Assembly: GCF_902459475.1 (NCBI RefSeq)
Contig: NZ_LR699114.1
Location: 1,302,001-1,366,000 of the forward strand
Length of the DNA: 64,000 bases
Reading direction: 5' to 3'
Source of the DNA: Aquicella lusitana
Lineage (GTDB): Bacteria; Pseudomonadota; Gammaproteobacteria; DSM-16500
Positions 58,471-64,000 of the stretch are shown piece after piece. Within the stretch, counting starts at the first letter, position 1. Each line of letters opens with the position of its first letter. Under the pieces are notes generated by a model that saw only the letters and a list, made by a program, of their open reading frames with translations, made no database searches and was not told the origin of the DNA. A program made the translations under genes and the position numbers.

Positions 58471-61167
58471 CTATACCTTGTGACGCCGCCTCACAACATG
58501 TTTATCAAACTCTATCATCATAAATAAAACGATACCCACGCAAAAAATATAAAGCCAATCCACTATCCCAATTGCATGGGTGCCAAATATAGCCTGCATC
58601 CAGGGATGATAAGTAAATACTAATTGGAACAGGATCACTATTAGAATAGCGCCCAGTGCAGCTTTACTGCCGAACAGCCCGTCTTTAGTCAGAACCGAAT
58701 CCTTAATTTTTCTACTATTGAGCAGGTAAAAAGTTTCATTTATAACCAACGTATTTACAGCAAGTGTGCGGGCTACGTCGAGGTTCAAGTGAGATTGAAG
58801 CGCAAACATGAACAAGCCAAAGGCGCTTGCCATCATAAATGACGCGACTAGTAAAGTACGCCACAGCAGCAGTGCAGGAAAAATAGGCGCCTTACGCTTG
58901 CGTGGCGGACGCTGCATAACCGCTTTTTCAGCAGACTCAAATGCTAATGCTAACGCGAGTGTCACTGAAGTGATCATATTGATCCAAAGGATTTGAATTG
59001 GCGTAATGGGTAACGTTAAGCCTAACAGTATGGCAACCATGATCGTTAATGCTTCGCCGCCATTGGTAGGAATAATAAACAAGATCGCTTTCCACAAATT
59101 ATCATACGCTGTCCTGCCCTCTCGAATAGCGTTGTCAATAGAAGCAAAATTATCATCGGTTAATACGATTTCAGCGGCTTCTTTTGCGGCTTCTGTGCCT
59201 TTTTTCCCCATTGCTATGCCAATGTTGGCACGCTTTAATGCAGGCGCATCATTAACACCATCCCCGGTCATTGCCACAATTTGTTGATTTGCCTGCAAGG
59301 CCTCCACTAATTTTAATTTATGTAAAGGCGAAGTTCTGGCAAAGATATCCACGCGATTCACACAATCCGTCCATGCACTATCAGTTAATTGATCAAGATC
59401 ATAGCCGGTTAATACTTCTTTATCATTTTTAAGACCTAATTGCGCTCCAATGAATTTTGCTGTTGCCGCATGATCACCGGTTACCATTTTTACCCGAATG
59501 CCGGCCGACAAACATTCAGCAACCGCTTTGATGGCTTCTTCGCGAGGAGGGTCCATGATGCCTAAAATAGCCAACATGGTAAACTCCTCTGTAATATCGT
59601 CGAAAGTTAACTGCCGATGCATCGTCGGCGTTAGGCGCATTGCAACAGCTATCACCCGCTGCCCTTTTTGAGCAAGCATCTCAATTTGGGTTAGCCAGTA
59701 ATGCTTGTTAATGGGTTCTGATTTAGCATTGGCAAACTGGTAAGCACACATTGCTAAAATACGCTCTGGTGCGCCCTTTATATAAATATAGCCCTGCCCA
59801 GCATGATCGTGCCGAAGTGTAGCCATAAACTTATGTTCGGATTCAAAAGGGATTAAATCTGTTAACAAATATGATTCCTGCTGCAATTTGATATTGAGCT
59901 TGGCTTTCAAACCCAAACTTAATAATGCGCCATCGACCGGCGTACCGTGCAAACGCCATTCTTCATTCGTTTTACTCAATACTGCGTCATTACACAAAAT
60001 TGAGGCAAGAATAGCCATTTTCAAATCCGGATAATCATCAGCGTCTATCAGTTCCCCCTCAAGGGTAAATTCTCCCTGATCGCCGTAGCCTGTCCCGGTC
60101 ACATGATAGTCATTGCGAGCAGTGACCACATCCTGCACGCTCAGCTCATTTTGCGTAAGCGTACCCGTTTTGTCAGTACAAATAACTGTCACCGAGCCCA
60201 GCGTTTCAATGGCGGGTAGCCGGCGAATGATGGCATGACGTTTCGCCATTCGAGTCACACCCACCGCCAATGTAATCGTAATGATCGCGGGCAATCCTTC
60301 AGGAATAGCGGCAACAGCCAATCCCACCGCCGCCATAAACATGTCGATAACAGGATAATGGCGAACTGAAATACCAAAAATAAAGATAATGCTGGCACTC
60401 ATTAAAATAAACAAAGTTAACCAGCGGCCAAAAACATTAATCTGATCTAAAAATGGCGTGGATAGACTGGAGATTTTTTCCAGCATCGTTCCAATCTTGC
60501 CAACCTCTGTATTTACTCCGGTCGCAACGACTACGCCCATCCCTTTGCCGTAAGTCACCAATGTGCCAGCATAGGACATTGAAGTACGGTCACCTAATCC
60601 CGTATCTGGTGGTACAGGTGCAACAGCTTTTTCTACCGTCAAAGATTCGCCTGTTAAAATCGCTTCCTGTAATTGAAGATTTTTACACTCAATGAGACGC
60701 AAGTCGGCTGGGACCTTATCACCGGAACGCAATAAAACAATGTCGCCAGGAACGAGCAAATCAGCCTCAATAAGGTAATGCTGATCATTACGAATAACCA
60801 TTGCCTGTAAGGAGAGCATTTTACGGATAGCATCCAGGGCTTTTTCTGCTTTGCCTTCCTGTATCAAACCAATTACGGCGTTTACCAATACCACTGAGAG
60901 AATGACACCAGCATCTATCCAATGTTGTAAAAAAGCAGTAATCAGCGCTGAAGCCAAAAGGACATAAATGAGCAAATTATTAAATTGCGCAAGAAAACGC
61001 TGGAATAAAGAGCGTCTCGCTGGCTGTCTTAGTACATTATATCCATATTTTTTTAAACGCCTTCTGGCTTCCTCTTCATCTAGACCACGTTTTTGAGTAT
61101 CCAGTTTTTTAAATACTTCATTTTCCGGAATGGCATGCCAATCAATAGAAGGTTGACGATGCTGCAT
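58471..61167 (-). CDS. P-type cation-transporting ATPase
   Basis: An 898-residue P-type ATPase of the type II (Ca2+/Na+-K+) group. It has an N-terminal cation-ATPase segment, TGES at 172-175 in the actuator domain, the PEGLP ion-site motif at 289-293, the phosphorylation loop CTDKTGTLT with Asp332, and the GDGVNDAPALK hinge. Ten membrane helices are expected. The PEGLP and Asn/Asp-containing later helices suit Ca2+ or Mn2+ transport; substrate inferred. It ends after the Usp gene by 20 bp upstream, so the pair is likely co-transcribed. Confidence 0.93.
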   Translation of the reverse strand: MQHRQPSIDWHAIPENEVFKKLDTQKRGLDEEEARRRLKKYGYNVLRQPARRSLFQRFLAQFNNLLIYVLLASALITAFLQHWIDAGVILSVVLVNAVIGLIQEGKAEKALDAIRKMLSLQAMVIRNDQHYLIEADLLVPGDIVLLRSGDKVPADLRLIECKNLQLQEAILTGESLTVEKAVAPVPPDTGLGDRTSMSYAGTLVTYGKGMGVVVATGVNTEVGKIGTMLEKISSLSTPFLDQINVFGRWLTLFILMSASIIFIFGISVRHYPVIDMFMAAVGLAVAAIPEGLPAIITITLAVGVTRMAKRHAIIRRLPAIETLGSVTVICTDKTGTLTQNELSVQDVVTARNDYHVTGTGYGDQGEFTLEGELIDADDYPDLKMAILASILCNDAVLSKTNEEWRLHGTPVDGALLSLGLKAKLNIKLQQESYLLTDLIPFESEHKFMATLRHDHAGQGYIYIKGAPERILAMCAYQFANAKSEPINKHYWLTQIEMLAQKGQRVIAVAMRLTPTMHRQLTFDDITEEFTMLAILGIMDPPREEAIKAVAECLSAGIRVKMVTGDHAATAKFIGAQLGLKNDKEVLTGYDLDQLTDSAWTDCVNRVDIFARTSPLHKLKLVEALQANQQIVAMTGDGVNDAPALKRANIGIAMGKKGTEAAKEAAEIVLTDDNFASIDNAIREGRTAYDNLWKAILFIIPTNGGEALTIMVAILLGLTLPITPIQILWINMITSVTLALALAFESAEKAVMQRPPRKRKAPIFPALLLWRTLLVASFMMASAFGLFMFALQSHLNLDVARTLAVNTLVINETFYLLNSRKIKDSVLTKDGLFGSKAALGAILIVILFQLVFTYHPWMQAIFGTHAIGIVDWLYIFCVGIVLFMMIEFDKHVVRRRHKV

Positions 61168-61186
61168 GATATGCCATCCTCTTTAG

Positions 61187-62023
61187 CTACCTCACGACCA
61201 GCAGAGAACAAGGTGTATAACGCAGAATTTTCTCGGCAGTGCTACCGAGCAAAATATGCCGCAGTATGCTCTGGCCTCTTGCGCCAATAGCAATTAAATC
61301 ATAGCCTTCATCTTCAGCAAGATCGAGCATCACGCTGGCAGGCATGCCAGAGCGGAAAAAGAGGTTATACTTGATGCCCTTAAAATCAAATTTTGCCAGG
61401 AATCTCTCTATTTTCTTGATATTTTCCGCTTTAAATTTTTCTTCTTCTTGCTTCATTGTACGCACAGACATGCCAAAAGCAGGTAAATAGGCCGGCATCA
61501 CATGGACAATGTCCAGTTTTGCAGAAAAGCGCCAGCAAAGATCAATACAAAACTGCAATGTTTTTTGAGAATGACTCGAGCCGTCTATACCGCATAAAAT
61601 TCTGGATACTTTAGGCGTCTTACATATCCATACGGGTCGTTTTGTAAACCGGACAACCGATTCAACGGTTGTGCACGATTTATACCGGCCCAATTCATCT
61701 TCGACTCTTCCTCCCAGGAGAATTAGACTAGCACGAGTTCGATTTGCAACCTGAATAATCATATCAGCAGGATTGCCAGTTTTAATATACCATTCTTCAA
61801 TATTTATTTTCTTAAAAAATTTTTTTTGCCAGGATCGCAAACGTTCTAATGCTTCTTTTTCGTATTGCCTGGAGCTTAGCCAATTTTTCCAGTAAGATTC
61901 AACTACATGAATTAATCGGATTTCTGCGTCATACACTTCATCCAATCGCTCCAATGTATTAGCCGCTATTTTAGCACCTTGTGAAAAATCAGTGGCAAAG
62001 AGTATCTTGAATGGGTTTACCAT
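61187..62023 (-). CDS. Universal stress protein, two UspA domains
   Basis: A 278-residue protein with tandem UspA domains. The second has the ATP-binding GARGQSILRHILLGSTAE motif (G-2x-G-9x-GS). The first is degenerate at that site. The start at 62023 has AAGGA about 9 bp upstream; the frame is open to 62068 without support. It is just upstream of the P-type ATPase, a partnership seen in other bacteria in which Usp may respond to ion or energy status. Confidence 0.92.
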   Translation of the reverse strand: MVNPFKILFATDFSQGAKIAANTLERLDEVYDAEIRLIHVVESYWKNWLSSRQYEKEALERLRSWQKKFFKKINIEEWYIKTGNPADMIIQVANRTRASLILLGGRVEDELGRYKSCTTVESVVRFTKRPVWICKTPKVSRILCGIDGSSHSQKTLQFCIDLCWRFSAKLDIVHVMPAYLPAFGMSVRTMKQEEEKFKAENIKKIERFLAKFDFKGIKYNLFFRSGMPASVMLDLAEDEGYDLIAIGARGQSILRHILLGSTAEKILRYTPCSLLVVR

Positions 62024-62176
62024 GGCCAATTTCCTTTTACTATTTGCTGAACCTCCGCATTGCCACATTTAAACATGCAGAAGCTTTATATTCCTATTAA
62101 TGACTAGTCGCTATTTTTGATACACTCACCGCAGATTGATTCCCTGTTGTGCGTTATCAACCGGAATGGACGTGCT

Positions 62177-62308
62177 TCAAAATACGGCTGCACGCACAAA
62201 GCGTGAAGGTGAAGAACGACCCCCGAGCAGGCGCAGGCAATGATAGCCGTCAGACCGAATCCTATTTGCTATTGCCGCAACCAAGCCGCTTCTAATAAGC
62301 TTGTACAT
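62177..62308 (-). CDS. Possible small protein (43 residues), doubtful
   Basis: An ATG-started frame with AAGGA 6 bp upstream. The predicted peptide is Arg-rich (MYKLIRSGLVAAIANRIRS...). A parallel frame in the same stretch is also open, which suggests a decayed gene or a repeat instead of a true peptide. No family recognised. Confidence 0.25.
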   Translation of the reverse strand: MYKLIRSGLVAAIANRIRSDGYHCLRLLGGRSSPSRFVRAAVF

Positions 62309-62372
62309 TCAAAGTCCTTTTTCCTAGATAGAAAAAAAGCTTTATTGGCAAAACGATCCGCAGCAATTTCAC

Positions 62373-62400
62373 GATCACGCCAGCAAAAACTGGCGTGATC
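62373..62400. repeat. Perfect 11-bp hairpin
   Basis: Arms GATCACGCCAG and CTGGCGTGATC with a 6-nt A-rich loop, 16 bp after the stop of the 52-residue protein gene on the minus strand. A U-tract is absent, so it is either a weak terminator or a short structured repeat. Confidence 0.5.
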
Positions 62401-62416
62401 CTTTTGAATGATGCTG

Positions 62417-62575
62417 TTACCTGCCTAGAAGAATAAAAATCCCCGCTACAATGGCAAGCACGCCAAAGATAAAAGCGGGGATAGCAATGCCCGGAACAAG
62501 TGTTGTAATACCTATCAGAATCAGGTAAATGGCGAGGAGAATGAATCCAATATTGCTAATAAATACGAGTCTCAT
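62417..62575 (-). CDS. Small two-helix membrane protein
   Basis: A 52-residue hydrophobic protein with two membrane segments (residues ~3-22 and ~31-50) joined by a short V-P-G turn; the pattern is that of small DUF-type membrane proteins often induced by stress. AAGGA lies about 7 bp before the ATG. Too short for confident family assignment. Confidence 0.65.
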   Translation of the reverse strand: MRLVFISNIGFILLAIYLILIGITTLVPGIAIPAFIFGVLAIVAGIFILLGR

Positions 62576-62770
62576 ATCGTCATCCTTTAAAAATATTAAA
62601 ACTCATTTGGAAGTATAGGCTTAGGCTATCAGTATTACAATGTTATCCTGTTTCCTTTCCCACCTCATTTTTCTGAATAACCATGATGGTTATTCACTTG
62701 ATCCGGGCGCGCTAACGGCGTTGCGACAGCAATAGAAACTAATTCATAGCAGCAGCGCCCATGCGCTTTC

Positions 62771-63682
62771 CTAAACAGGCTCACCTTGTGTAACCAGCTT
62801 GGGATTCCAATTTGCAGAACGGGAACCCGCCTGATAGGTGGATTCAAAAAACGCCAGTAAATCTCTGTCCGGGTTGCCCGAGTTTCGTACTGCATCGTAA
62901 TCGAGAATAAACTCACCCAGCGTTTTGTCCCAACGCGCAGCGGGCGGTTCAATACTCGCCAGTTCAATTTTATCCGGTGGCGGATAGGTAAACGAATAAT
63001 AGGCTGGCTGCTGATAGTCATCATTCCCATGCCACCATCCCACTTCTACTTGCGCCTCATCCATAGCGTTACGTCTAATATAACCCGCATTGATACCTGT
63101 TGCTGGAATAGCCTGGCCATTATACCGCGCATCGCGCAAGTCAAAAGTGCCCCACATGAGCCCGATCGGTGGCGTTTCGCCATTAAATTTCGCATGATAA
63201 CGCTGCATGACACGATAGGAACTAAGCAAAATTCGCCACCATGCATTCGCCAGATTGTGTTCATAGGCGCGCTGCTCTGTATCTTTGTCAAAAGGAATGG
63301 GAGAAGACACTTCCTGCGGCATCAGGTTAATTTTTAAATCAATCTCCCCCTGATGCAAAAGCGAAAAAAGTCGCTGTGCAAACTGCGCGACTGACATTGT
63401 CTCAAGCGCAAACTGACCGATAGTCCCCCAACAGGTCGTGAGGATAACTTGGTGATTAATCAAATCGAGATCAATACTAAATACACCTCCTTTATAAGGA
63501 ATCGGTCCCGAAGTGAATCCGCGGCTAGTCAACCACAAGATAACATTTGCCCAATGCGGTTCAAAAGGAGTATACAATTTTAATTTGCCAATCATTTGCA
63601 CACCCCTGTGCAACAGATACGCGGTCGATTTAAATTCGTTATAGGGAAGCGCTGGCCAGGGTTCATAAGAAGTAAGTGTCAT
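62771..63682 (-). CDS. DUF5996 family protein
   Basis: A 303-residue soluble protein with the pattern of DUF5996: WPALPY near the N-terminus, GKLKLYTPFEPHWANV, the central FDLRDARYNG and the WWHGNDDYQQPAYYSFTYPPP segment near the C-terminus. Members are conserved in many bacteria and of unknown function. AAGGA precedes the ATG. The last residues are close to a gene-free stretch of about 190 bp. Confidence 0.85.
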   Translation of the reverse strand: MTLTSYEPWPALPYNEFKSTAYLLHRGVQMIGKLKLYTPFEPHWANVILWLTSRGFTSGPIPYKGGVFSIDLDLINHQVILTTCWGTIGQFALETMSVAQFAQRLFSLLHQGEIDLKINLMPQEVSSPIPFDKDTEQRAYEHNLANAWWRILLSSYRVMQRYHAKFNGETPPIGLMWGTFDLRDARYNGQAIPATGINAGYIRRNAMDEAQVEVGWWHGNDDYQQPAYYSFTYPPPDKIELASIEPPAARWDKTLGEFILDYDAVRNSGNPDRDLLAFFESTYQAGSRSANWNPKLVTQGEPV

Positions 63683-63859
63683 TGTACGACATCCTTGTCA
63701 TCTACTTTATTCAGTATAACAAAATTTACTACTTCATCGTGAACCCCTTGATATACCTCTGGGTCGGATGGAACTAAATGTATTTACAACCTGGATCAGG
63801 CAGGTTAAAAAGGAACATATATTTTACTGCATCGCAAATGGACGTCACAGACTGAACAA

Positions 63860-64000
63860 ATGAACCAGTTTGAAACCTACGTTTTACTACTCTGCGTCAT
63901 TGTTTTCGTTGGCATGCTTACCCGGCGTGTTCCTGCGCCTCCTGCGTTATTAATTGTTATTGCCGGTATGCTTTTCAGTTTTGTGCCTGACTTTCCCCCG
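63860..64000 (+). CDS. Na+/H+ antiporter, N-terminal part (continues past window)
   Basis: The first 47 codons of a CPA-type cation/proton antiporter: an N-terminal hydrophobic helix (ETYVLLLCVIVFVGMLTRR), then VPAPPALLIVIAGMLFSFVP, the pattern of the first two membrane helices of the NhaP/CPA1 group. The stop is beyond the window. No ribosome-binding site of note precedes the ATG, so the start could differ. Confidence 0.7.
   Translation, partial: MNQFETYVLLLCVIVFVGMLTRRVPAPPALLIVIAGMLFSFVPDFPP

Larger units (their letters stand above)
62024..62416. other. Largely gene-poor region downstream of two small frames
   Basis: Between the Usp gene and the 52-residue membrane protein. It contains the upstream region of Usp, one weak 43-codon frame (62177-62308, minus), and a hairpin (62373-62400). 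No other structure recognised. Confidence 0.4.

Overview
The window is a stretch of bacterial chromosome from a gammaproteobacterium, most probably of the order Legionellales (Legionella, Coxiella or Aquicella relatives). The housekeeping order (trigger factor, clpP, clpX, lon, HU, ppiD; accA, tilS, pyrG, kdsA) is typical of gammaproteobacteria. Scattered between these operons are genes with eukaryote-like domains: two RasGEF-like proteins, an F-box protein, a zeta-toxin-like kinase and HAD-motif proteins, which is characteristic of intracellular Legionellales with a Dot/Icm type IV secretion system. No secretion-system gene lies in the window, so the effector assignment is inference. Three of these genes carry an upstream direct repeat matching the PmrA box (YTTAAK-N5-YTTAAK).

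Layout. 1-2324: 3' part of valS. 2528-8283: a large HAD-motif protein, a complete IS481-type insertion sequence with 7-bp target duplications, a solitary end of a related element, and a RasGEF-like coiled-coil protein. 8519-13774: kdsA, pyrG, a small membrane protein on the other strand, tilS, accA. 14061-21574: a second HAD protein, dnaE, the zeta-toxin-like protein, a small unknown gene and the F-box protein. 21702-30716: ppiD, tRNA-Asp, tRNA-Val, HU, lon, clpX, clpP, tig and tRNA-Leu, all on the minus strand. 30938-35222: a secreted PI-PLC-like protein, a second RasGEF-like protein and a second identical IS copy with a different 7-bp target duplication.

35336-43599: a peptide deformylase-like gene overlapping a secreted GH15 glucoamylase, a secreted GDSL lipase, membrane proteins including an HdeD homologue, a secreted alkaline-phosphatase-superfamily enzyme, a DJ-1/PfpI protein, a lipoprotein and two small exported proteins. 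43887-52158: an aa3-type cytochrome c oxidase cluster (coxB with a fused cytochrome c domain, coxA, a tetraheme cytochrome, cytochrome c5, a TlpA-like lipoprotein, a frameshifted SCO gene, an unknown membrane protein, ctaG, coxC). 52174-53616: small basic or hydrophilic proteins and a PfpI-like protein. 53766-64000: a secreted protein-glutaminase-like protein with an internal domain duplication, a choline/aminoglycoside-kinase-like protein, an FAD monooxygenase, a P-type cation ATPase, a universal stress protein, small membrane proteins, a DUF5996 protein and the start of a Na+/H+ antiporter.

The genes fall into three functional sets: core replication, translation and proteostasis; aerobic respiration with its copper and haem-protein assembly factors; and a host-interaction layer of exported hydrolases plus candidate translocated effectors placed singly between core operons. 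The most notable observations are the duplicated glutaminase-like protein with one apparently dead copy, the paired RasGEF-like proteins, the F-box protein, and the shared PmrA-like promoter architecture.
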